Shown: in pieces, positions 14,003 through 20,267 of the stretch | Numbering within the stretch: the stretch's first letter is position 1 | Layout of the letters: each line of letters starts with the position of its first letter | Assembly: GCA_034434895.1 (NCBI GenBank) | Contig: DAOTYI010000261.1 | Span: 1-20,267, forward strand | Direction of reading: 5' to 3' | DNA: 20,267 bases | Source of the DNA: DAOTXL01 sp034434895 | Lineage (GTDB): Bacteria > Chloroflexota > Anaerolineae > JAAYZQ01 | Position numbers and translations under genes: made by a program | Notes under the pieces: generated by a model | Databases searched by the model: none | Seen by the model: the letters and a program-made list of their open reading frames with translations, nothing else | Told to the model about the DNA's origin: nothing

Positions 14003-14593
14003 TCATCCCAAAAACGGTTCGATGAGGGTCCACGACCAGGCGCCGGCCCAGGCCACCAGCATCGTTTTCGCCGTCTTGCCCAGCCAGCAGAAGAGCAGAA
14101 AGCGCCACAGCGGATAGCGCAGCGTGCCGGCGGCGATGCCGGCCAGGTCGAAAAAGGGGTTGGGGATCAGGGACAGGACCAGGATGGTCGGACCCCCTGC
14201 CCGGCGCATCCAGGCCACCAGGCGCTGGTATCGCTCCGCGTTCTCGATGGCCGCCCGTCCGCCAAAGCCGGCGGCATAGCCGGTCAGCTCGCCCAGCGCC
14301 TCTCCGGCGCCGGCTGCCAGGCCCACCAGGGGCGGCGGCAGGGCGCTGCCCATGGCAAAGACCAGCGCCAGGCTGGGCGCGGGCAGGACAATCGTCGCAT
14401 TGCCCAACAGGCTTACCAGGAAAATGCCGGGATAGCCGACCGCAGCCAGTTCGGCAAAGCGGTGGCGGAAGAGAAAGATGGCCACGCTGAGGCCCAGCAC
14501 CGCCAGCACGACCAGGATGCGGAAGGGCTTGCCCGTCCAGAAGGTTTGTGCCGGGGGCGGTGGCGTTCCTGAGGTGCCGGTAGATGCAGCCAT
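14003..14593 (-). CDS. VTT-domain (DedA/SNARE-associated) membrane protein
   Basis: 196 residues, polytopic membrane protein of the DedA/VTT superfamily, whose characterised members act as lipid flippases/scramblases or in membrane homeostasis. A disordered Pro/Thr-rich N-terminus (1-20) precedes a first helix (FRILVVLAVLGLSVAIFLF). The VTT core follows: GYPGIFLVSLLGNATIVLP, a reentrant-like small-residue stretch, then LIPNPFFDLAGIAAGTLRYP and a last helix. The frame stays open upstream to 14653, but that extension is only translated interspersed repeat (copy C), so I start at the ATG at 14593. The ribosome binding site there is weak. The glycan genes upstream run the same way, 153 bp away, so a link to polyprenyl-phosphate recycling is possible but unproven. 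Confidence 0.87.
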   Translation of the reverse strand: MAASTGTSGTPPPPAQTFWTGKPFRILVVLAVLGLSVAIFLFRHRFAELAAVGYPGIFLVSLLGNATIVLPAPSLALVFAMGSALPPPLVGLAAGAGEALGELTGYAAGFGGRAAIENAERYQRLVAWMRRAGGPTILVLSLIPNPFFDLAGIAAGTLRYPLWRFLLFCWLGKTAKTMLVAWAGAWSWTLIEPFLG

Positions 14594-14611
14594 CTGCGAA
14601 GGATCCCAATG

Positions 14612-14733
14612 AGTTAGAGCCTGTCTGAAAACCACCAAGGACACGAAGGACACCAGGGGTTTTCAGCTATTTCCTTTGTGTTCCTTTGTGACCTTCGCCT
14701 GTGAGACCACCTTTTCAGGCCGGTTTTTAGAGG
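14612..14733. repeat. Interspersed intergenic repeat, copy C (two inverted arms)
   Basis: The plus arm 14612-14653 reads AGTTAGAGCCTGTCTGAAAA followed by CCACCAAGGACACGAAGGACAC. It aligns without gaps to copies A and B. An inverted, more diverged arm occupies about 14671-14733: on the minus strand CTCTAAAAACCGGCCTGAAA, then after an insert AAGGTCACAAAGGAACACAAAGG. The element fills most of the 14594-14746 spacer between the VTT gene start and the sugar-transferase gene end. Confidence 0.72.
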
Positions 14734-14746
14734 CCGATGGGCCATA

Positions 14747-15793
14747 TCAACCGGCCTTTTTCCGGGCCAGGAAGGTACCCCGCTGCTCTTTCCCCGGGAA
14801 ATCTACCTTTTCCAGCCGCCACAGGCCCCACAGCGCCGTCAGGGCCACCGCGCCGCCCACCACATATCCTTCCAGGATGCTGGCCTGGGTGATGAACAGG
14901 GCGATCACCCCCAACCCGGCGCAGATCAGGTAACACATAAGCACCGCCTCGCGCCGGGTATAGCCCATCGCCACCAGCCGGTGCGAAACATGGTCCCTGC
15001 CCGGCGTGGTCAACGGGTTCAGGCCACGCCGCAGCCGGGAGAGGATGACCAGGGCCGTGTCGAACAGCGGCAGGCCCAGGATCAACACCGGCACCATCCA
15101 GGTCACGATCTGCAGGTTGTCAGGAAAGCGAAGTTTGATGCCCACCGCCGCCAGAATGAAACCCAGAAACAGGCTGCCGGCATCGCCCATAAAGATCGTG
15201 GCCGGATTAAAGTTGTAGACCAGGAAGCCCAGGCAGGCCCCCACCAGCGCCGCCGACAACGCCCCCACCAGGTATTGGCGGTTCATCGCCGCCAGCAGCA
15301 GGAAAAAGATGGCCGCCGTCGCCCCCACCCCTCCCGACAGGCCATCCATGTTGTCCAGCAGGTTCAAGGCATTGGTGATGACCACCATCCAGCCCAGGGT
15401 GACGACGATGTTGACCGGTTCCCAGCGAAAGAGGCCCACCCGCACCCCGGTCAGCACCAGGATCGAGGCCGCCGCGAACTGGCCGATCAGCTTGAGAAAT
15501 GGACTCAGGCTGCGCCGGTCGTCCCACAGCCCCAGGAACGACATCAGACTGGCCCCCACCAGGATGCTGACCAGTTCGTGGAGGCGGAAGCGGTTGCCAA
15601 AGATCAGCACTGCGGCGATAAAAGCGCCATAGATCGCCACCCCCCCCAGCAGCGGGATGGGGTTGAGGTGGATCTTGCGGGCGCTGGGCCGGTCCACGAC
15701 CCCCAGGCGCAGCGCCACGTACCGCACCACGGGTGTGCCGCCTACGGCCAGCACCAGGGCGCTGGCAAAGATGAGCAAAAAGGTAGTTGTCAT
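14747..15793 (-). CDS. MraY/WecA-like polyprenyl-phosphate sugar-1-phosphate transferase
   Basis: 348 residues, glycosyltransferase family 4, about ten or eleven transmembrane helices. It should join a UDP-N-acetylhexosamine-1-phosphate to undecaprenyl phosphate and so start a lipid-linked glycan on the cytosolic face. Family motifs are DRPSARKIHLNPIPLLGG (about 34-51), the Mg-binding GLWDDRRSLSP, NALNLLDNMDGLSGG, FNPATIFMGDAGSLFLG and the cytosolic loop GRDHVSHRL. The DNMDGL and HxSHRL-type motifs fit the WecA/TagO branch better than peptidoglycan MraY. The ATG at 15793 has GGAG 8 nt upstream and lies 14 bp after the giant membrane gene, so the two form an operon. A WecA-like start of a surface polymer or of a protein glycan suits its neighbour, a ligase/polymerase. 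Confidence 0.92.
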   Translation of the reverse strand: MTTTFLLIFASALVLAVGGTPVVRYVALRLGVVDRPSARKIHLNPIPLLGGVAIYGAFIAAVLIFGNRFRLHELVSILVGASLMSFLGLWDDRRSLSPFLKLIGQFAAASILVLTGVRVGLFRWEPVNIVVTLGWMVVITNALNLLDNMDGLSGGVGATAAIFFLLLAAMNRQYLVGALSAALVGACLGFLVYNFNPATIFMGDAGSLFLGFILAAVGIKLRFPDNLQIVTWMVPVLILGLPLFDTALVILSRLRRGLNPLTTPGRDHVSHRLVAMGYTRREAVLMCYLICAGLGVIALFITQASILEGYVVGGAVALTALWGLWRLEKVDFPGKEQRGTFLARKKAG

Positions 15794-15807
15794 CCGTGGC
15801 TCCGACT

Positions 15808-18800
15808 TTACTCCTCAGTGATCAAAATGGTCAGAATCTTGTCGCCGACGGCGATCTGTTTGGCCACCTCCAGACCCTCGACCACATAACCGAAAACGGT
15901 ATAGGCGCCATCGAGCTGGTGGATCGGCTCCAGGCAGATGTAGAACTGGCTGCCCGACGAGGCCCGCTGCGGGTTCACCTGGTCCGAGGTCCGGGCCATG
16001 GCGATCGCCCCTTCGTTGTGGGACAACTCGATCTCCGCCGGCACGGTATAGCCCGGCCCGCCGGTGCCGTTGCCGAGGGGATCGCCGCCCTGGATGAGGG
16101 AAAAGCCGGGCTGCTTTTCCACCCGGTGGAAGGTCAATCCGTCGTAAAAACCCTGCCGGGCCAGATAGACAAAGTTGTTGACCGTCTGGGGAGCCTGGGC
16201 CGCCTCCAGCCGGATGACGATGTTGCCCCTGGCGGTAACAATCGTCGCCCGGTACGATTTCTGGGGGTCAATGGCCATGGCCGGCGGCGCGCTGTACAGG
16301 TTATTGCGCTCGGCCGGAGCCAGGTCACCGGCCCGGCCCTGAGGCTGGGCAGTGGGGGTGGCCTGGGCCTGCAAGGCCTTCAACTGGTTCAAAAAGCTTT
16401 CCAGGGCAGCCCTGTCCCCTTCTGGAGCCAGGGCCAGCGCCTTTTCGACGGCTGCGATCGCCTCAGCAATCTGCCCCTTCTGCTGATAGAGCAGTCCCAG
16501 GTTTTTGTAGCTGTTGTAGTCGTTTGGCGCCAGGCCGATCACCACCTGGTTTTCGGCAATCGCCTCCTCTACCCGGCCCTGTTTGGCATAGACATAGGCC
16601 AGGGCGCTGTGGGCCTGGGGATGGTTGGGGTTCAGCTTCAGCACCTTTTTGAAGGTCGCCTCGGCCGCCGTCCACTCCCCGCCATCCATCTGCTGGCGTC
16701 CCTGGGCCAACAGATCCTGGATCTGCTGCGCACTCTCCGGCGAGCTGGCTTTGAGCTGGGCCAGGAAATTCTGCATCGTCTGCTTCTGATTGTCGGGCGC
16801 CAGGGCCAGGGCCTCGGTCGCCTCCTGGATGGCCTCCTCGATGCGCCCCATCTGCTGGTAGAGGATGGCCAGGTTCTTCCGGTTGTTAAAGTTCTTGGGC
16901 TGGAGTTCCACGGCCTGTTGATAGGCCCGCAGGGCGGCCTCCAGGTCTTTCTTTTGGGTGTACACATACCCCAACGCGCTATAGAGGTCCACCGATTGGG
17001 GAGCGACCTCAAGGGCCTGCTGATAAACCTCCAGCGCTCTGTCCCAATCTTTCTGGCGCATGGACAGCTCGCCCAGAAGCAGATAGGTCTGCACATACTG
17101 GCGGTCAATCGTCAGCGACTTTTCATACCGGGCCGCCGCCTGTTCGTACTCGCCCAGGGCAAAATAGGTCTGCCCCCACTCGTTATAGAGCTGAGCGTTG
17201 TTGGGGCTGAGGCTGAGGGCAGCGGCGTAATAGTCCAGCGCCCGGTTCAGATGGGCGACCCGCTGCTCGCCCTGGACAAGCCCTCCCCAGGTGCGATGCA
17301 GCCGGGCCAGGTTGGCCGAATGGTCGGTGTTGAGAGGGGCCAGCTCCCGCGCTTTTTTCAGCATCTTCTCACTCTGCGCCAGCAGCTTTTCCCGATCTTC
17401 CCCCTGAGCATCCTTGCCCTTTTCCATGTAGGCCCGCCCCAGGAACAGGTAGTAGAAATCCTCCTTTGGAGCCATCTCCACGGCCTTCTGGTAGAAAAAG
17501 ATGGCCCCATCCCACTGCTCCGCCTTTTCCGAACTCAGGCCCTGCTTGTACAGAATGTCGGCCCGGACGATGCTGACATTGGTGGCAGCGATCAGAAGGC
17601 CGGCCACGAGCGGCAGGATCACCCCCAGAGCCATCACGGCCACATCCCCCAGGCTACCGTTCAGACGCCAGGCCCGCACCGGCCGGCGGAACAGGAAGGT
17701 GAGCACCGCCGCCAGGCTCAGGATGATCAGGAACAGGAACAGATAGTAAAAGGTGATGGTGTTTGCCAACGGATTGGGAGCATCAGGGCTGGTGATGGTC
17801 ACCGGCCTCAGGCGCATGGCGTGGAGCAGGGCAAAGATCAGCGCCCCGCCGAAGGAAAGCAGGCCCAAGAGGCTCACCGCCGTGAACCACTCCTGTCGGC
17901 TCCGGCCCGCCGACTCTTCCTGCGTGGCCAGTTGCCCCAGGCTCACCAGGCCGATCATCCCCCAGGTGACCAGGAACAGCGTCAGCATGACCGGCGAGGG
18001 TTTCCCTTCGACCTGGGTCAACGACCGCCAGACGGTGGCCAGCACGCCAGGGTTGCCCGGCTGAATGGTGGTGAAATCGAACAGCATGGTGCACAGGATC
18101 AGGATGGCCACCCCGGTCAGCAACAGGATCGCCCCCTGCCAGTCCCGTTCCTTTGTCACCTGCGGTGGCGGCGAGGCGGGGGCACCTCTGCGGCGGCGGC
18201 GCGAGCCTGGCCGGGCTTCTTCAGCAGGCGGCGTGTCTTCGGCGACCACCCTCTGCCCTTCGGCCAGTTGTAACGCCAGGCGGGTGCCGATAGCCACCAG
18301 CAAGGCGGCAAAGGTCCAGAAGTAGGTGCGCGTCGCCGCAATGGCAATGCCAAAGTGAATCTCGATAAAATGGGCCACAATGGCCGACACCAGGGCCAGC
18401 AGCCATAAGGCATACCGTCCCCCCACTTCCGACCAGGGTGTGGCCTGGCGGCCTTTCCACCGTGCCAGAAGCGGGACAGCCGTCCGGTTCACCAGGACCC
18501 CCAGCAGGTACAGGGCCAGTCCACCCATGACCCCCAACGGGATGCCGATGCCGATGTAAGCCTCCCCACGCCACAGCCAGGTCACCAGCGCGCCGCCGAT
18601 CCCGCCTGCCACCCACAAAGCAACCCAGATCCACCCCTGGCGGCGGTTATGGATCAATCCCAGCCACCTGAGTCCGTAGTAAAAGACGCTGGCAAACAAC
18701 AACATATACACCACAAAGCCCACCAGGCCGGTTTGCACCAGCGCGTCAAAGGTTTCATTGTGCGAACGGTCGGGAGAGGCGTTGCGCCGCTCATAGTGCG

Positions 18801-20130
18801 CCAGGTCAGGCTGATAGAAGCGGTTGTAGGCCACATACATGGACTCCGGCCCATAGCCGATGAGAGGCCGCACCCCGTTGAACGGATCGGGCCTGGGTTG
18901 CCCCTCTTCCACCGGATATTCCAGGGGGGGATGGGGGCTGATCATCTGCACCACCCCCTGCCAGATCAGGATGCGGACCTTGCCCGTGCCCTCCTCGGTT
19001 TGCAGCACCTTGCCCAGGCGGCCGATGTAGGGGGTCTTTCGCAGCGCCTCCACCGTCGGCGATTGGAGGGTGTTGAACAGAAACAGACCTACCCCCACCA
19101 CCAGGGCAAAGGCAACCATCACCCACGGGATCCACAGCCGGCGCCGGATCAGGCCCAACAGGGCAAAGTAGAAAAAGATCCCTCCCAACAGGCCCAACAG
19201 AGGTCCCCGGCTCTGGGAGTAAAAGATGCAGACAACCTGCACGATCAGGATGATCAGGTAGCTGGCCACCAACAGCAATCGGACCGCCGGCCTGCGCAGG
19301 TAATAGGCAAAGGCCAGCATGGCCAACAGGAACAGGAGCGAGGCAAGCAAGCTGGTCCAGAAGTAAAGGGGTTTGCTCGGCGGGAAGGGCAGTTCCAGGA
19401 CCCAGGCAAAGCCGACCATCAGCGCAAAGGCCAGCGGCAAGGCAACGGCCAGAATGCGGTCCCCCCTGCCCAGGTTCTGGACCACCTGCTGCCAGTTCTC
19501 GAACAGCCGCGACAGGGTCAAAGGCACGACCATGATCAGAAAGGCAGCGACAAAGATGGCATTGCCCATATTGGAGGCCACGCGGTAGCTCACATTGCCC
19601 CCCCAGGGCAGGGGATCCAGGCCAAAGTGCTGCACCATGCCATACAGGGCGATCGGAAAGCTGACCAGGATCATGGTCGTGATCAGCCGGTCGAGTTGCC
19701 GTTTGGTGCGCAGCCCCTCCAACAGCAGGAAAAAGATGACCAGGTAAGAAAAGGTGGTGTAGGTGCCTTGCAACCGCTGATAGGAACCGGCCAGGCTGAC
19801 GCGAGGCACCACCGACAGGAGGGTGCTGACCAGATAGACGACCACCAGCAGCAGCGTGGGCAACACCAGGGGCGTCTGGACCAGCCGTTGTCCCAACGAG
19901 GGGCCTTGGGACCGGGACCGACCCTCGGCCTGGCGGAAACGCCAGTCCTCGACGGCCCGGACAATCCGGGCAGCGCCCATGACCAGGGCGATGGAGCGCA
20001 GCAACGAGAGCTTGTCCGGCTCAAAGACGCGCTGGGAGTAGATATTGAAAAAGAGCGGCACGACAATGGCCGCTGCCAGCCAGCCCGCTTCGATCACTTT
20101 GTCACAGAACAGACTCAATTTGGTGCGCAT
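15808..20130 (-). CDS. Giant O-antigen ligase/polymerase-type membrane protein fused to TPR array and cyclophilin
   Basis: 1440 residues in three parts. Residues about 12-850 hold roughly 20 membrane helices, with a Wzy_C/WaaL-like core: FYSQSRGPLLGLLGG (about 303-317), a long outer loop (about 355-465) with IGYGPESMYVAYNRF, then SHNETFDALVQTGLVGFVVY. Residues about 855-1250 carry around eight to ten TPRs with two spacer segments (for example YYAAALSLSPNNAQLYNEWG and EEAIAENQVVIGLAPNDYNS). Residues about 1288-1440 are a bacterial cyclophilin (peptidyl-prolyl isomerase) with FHRV, FSLIQGGDPLGNG, GSQFYI and LDGAYTVFG; the catalytic Arg is present and the Trp of human CypA is replaced. Counting helices from the outer loop gives ten more, so the C-terminus should be outside; the RRRRR loop and RRPVRAWR loop fall inside, as expected. 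The ATG at 20130 (MRTKLSL, GGAG 9 nt upstream) is preferred over frame extensions to 20229. The glycan substrate is unknown. Confidence 0.88.
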   Translation of the reverse strand: MRTKLSLFCDKVIEAGWLAAAIVVPLFFNIYSQRVFEPDKLSLLRSIALVMGAARIVRAVEDWRFRQAEGRSRSQGPSLGQRLVQTPLVLPTLLLVVVYLVSTLLSVVPRVSLAGSYQRLQGTYTTFSYLVIFFLLLEGLRTKRQLDRLITTMILVSFPIALYGMVQHFGLDPLPWGGNVSYRVASNMGNAIFVAAFLIMVVPLTLSRLFENWQQVVQNLGRGDRILAVALPLAFALMVGFAWVLELPFPPSKPLYFWTSLLASLLFLLAMLAFAYYLRRPAVRLLLVASYLIILIVQVVCIFYSQSRGPLLGLLGGIFFYFALLGLIRRRLWIPWVMVAFALVVGVGLFLFNTLQSPTVEALRKTPYIGRLGKVLQTEEGTGKVRILIWQGVVQMISPHPPLEYPVEEGQPRPDPFNGVRPLIGYGPESMYVAYNRFYQPDLAHYERRNASPDRSHNETFDALVQTGLVGFVVYMLLFASVFYYGLRWLGLIHNRRQGWIWVALWVAGGIGGALVTWLWRGEAYIGIGIPLGVMGGLALYLLGVLVNRTAVPLLARWKGRQATPWSEVGGRYALWLLALVSAIVAHFIEIHFGIAIAATRTYFWTFAALLVAIGTRLALQLAEGQRVVAEDTPPAEEARPGSRRRRRGAPASPPPQVTKERDWQGAILLLTGVAILILCTMLFDFTTIQPGNPGVLATVWRSLTQVEGKPSPVMLTLFLVTWGMIGLVSLGQLATQEESAGRSRQEWFTAVSLLGLLSFGGALIFALLHAMRLRPVTITSPDAPNPLANTITFYYLFLFLIILSLAAVLTFLFRRPVRAWRLNGSLGDVAVMALGVILPLVAGLLIAATNVSIVRADILYKQGLSSEKAEQWDGAIFFYQKAVEMAPKEDFYYLFLGRAYMEKGKDAQGEDREKLLAQSEKMLKKARELAPLNTDHSANLARLHRTWGGLVQGEQRVAHLNRALDYYAAALSLSPNNAQLYNEWGQTYFALGEYEQAAARYEKSLTIDRQYVQTYLLLGELSMRQKDWDRALEVYQQALEVAPQSVDLYSALGYVYTQKKDLEAALRAYQQAVELQPKNFNNRKNLAILYQQMGRIEEAIQEATEALALAPDNQKQTMQNFLAQLKASSPESAQQIQDLLAQGRQQMDGGEWTAAEATFKKVLKLNPNHPQAHSALAYVYAKQGRVEEAIAENQVVIGLAPNDYNSYKNLGLLYQQKGQIAEAIAAVEKALALAPEGDRAALESFLNQLKALQAQATPTAQPQGRAGDLAPAERNNLYSAPPAMAIDPQKSYRATIVTARGNIVIRLEAAQAPQTVNNFVYLARQGFYDGLTFHRVEKQPGFSLIQGGDPLGNGTGGPGYTVPAEIELSHNEGAIAMARTSDQVNPQRASSGSQFYICLEPIHQLDGAYTVFGYVVEGLEVAKQIAVGDKILTILITEE

Positions 20131-20157
20131 ACATTGCCACTCCACACAAAAGATGGA

Positions 20158-20180
20158 GGGACAGGTGCGAGACCTGTCCC
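20158..20180 (-). terminator. Hairpin upstream of the giant gene (terminator or leader structure)
   Basis: Perfect 9-bp arms GGGACAGGT (20158-20166) and ACCTGTCCC (20172-20180) with a 5-nt loop. On the minus strand they are followed by TCCATCTTTTG, so this could terminate an upstream gene lying beyond the window. It could also be a leader hairpin, as it ends only 28 nt before the start codon of the giant gene. Confidence 0.5.
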
Positions 20181-20216
20181 AGGCGAGCGCCGGGACGGCA
20201 GCCAGGGTGGACCTCA

Positions 20217-20245
20217 CCCCATCCCCCAACCCCCTTCCCCTCCCC
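20217..20245 (-). promoter_or_regulatory. G-quadruplex-prone tract upstream of the giant gene
   Basis: The minus strand has five runs of four or five G separated by 1-2 nt (complements of C-runs at 20217-20220, 20223-20227, 20230-20234, 20237-20240 and 20242-20245). This is a textbook four-tetrad quadruplex pattern, 87 bp upstream of the start codon. No sigma-70 promoter is recognisable nearby. A regulatory role is inference. Confidence 0.45.
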
Positions 20246-20249
20246 TCCG

Positions 20250-20267
20250 AATTCCGAATTCGGAATT
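20250..20267. repeat. 18-bp perfect palindrome at the right edge
   Basis: AATTCCGAATTCGGAATT equals its own reverse complement and reaches the last base. The CCGAATT word suggests a short AT-rich repeat cut by the window end. Nothing else can be said from what is visible. Confidence 0.45.

Noticed and set aside
15787..18273. 828-codon plus-strand open frame opposite the TPR/cyclophilin region
   Set aside because: GC-rich antisense shadow; its translation has no recognisable domain, while the minus strand encodes TPRs and a cyclophilin.
20131..20229. N-terminal extension of the giant protein to 20229
   Set aside because: The extension has no membrane or domain features and covers the hairpin; the ATG at 20130 gives a normal start with GGAG upstream.
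1..20267. CRISPR array, tRNA or rRNA genes, transposase genes, prophage genes
   Set aside because: No regularly spaced direct repeats, cloverleaf-like sequence, rRNA-like stretch, transposase or phage structural gene was seen on either strand.

Overview
The window is about 20 kb of GC-rich, gene-dense bacterial chromosome. The gene families suggest a Chloroflexota (Anaerolineae-like) genome: PadR with a membrane partner, an SPFH/coiled-coil/YccF cluster, very large membrane proteins with TPRs, and families I associate with cyanobacteria and Chloroflexi. This is inferred from protein style only; there is no rRNA or tRNA gene to confirm it. Most genes are on the minus strand. The exception is a plus-strand block at 10.9-14.0 kb.

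Layout from left to right. 1-2907 (minus): a secreted GH13 alpha-amylase/neopullulanase-like enzyme with a C-terminal Ig-like domain. Its frame is broken by one in-frame TAA just before the catalytic nucleophile, and the gene runs off the left edge. 2947-5575 (minus): a FAD subunit and a [2Fe-2S] subunit of the xanthine dehydrogenase/CO dehydrogenase family, without a molybdenum subunit, followed by a PLP aminotransferase. 5851-7958 (minus): an operon of a duplicated YccF membrane protein, a coiled-coil protein and an SPFH protein fused to an excisionase-type DNA-binding domain. It has a clear promoter and a stem-loop at the predicted 5' end of its mRNA. 8105-9583 (minus): a multi-pass membrane protein and a single-pass protein with two copies of an unfamiliar repeat, ending in a strong terminator. 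9730-10553 (minus): a PadR regulator and its HAAS-type membrane partner, overlapping by 4 bp, behind a good promoter with a candidate operator. 10554-10905: a divergent promoter region holding a large nested inverted repeat. 10906-14002 (plus): rsgA, a tryptophanase and an MBL-fold hydrolase. 14003-20130 (minus): a VTT/DedA membrane protein, a WecA/MraY-like lipid-linked sugar transferase, and a 1440-residue protein.

The most unusual item is the 1440-residue protein (15808-20130). It joins an O-antigen ligase/polymerase-type membrane domain to a long TPR array and a C-terminal cyclophilin-type prolyl isomerase. Helix counting and positive-inside charges place the TPR and isomerase parts outside the membrane. 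It lies 14 bp upstream of the gene for a polyprenyl-phosphate sugar-1-phosphate transferase. Together they look like a cell-surface glycan module in which glycan transfer may be coupled to protein folding.

The intergenic DNA also has structure. A 42-nt element aligns without gaps at three separate gaps (about 5.8, 9.65 and 14.6 kb), once as two inverted arms. Several strong hairpins are present, and a G-quadruplex-prone tract and an 18-bp palindrome lie at the right edge.
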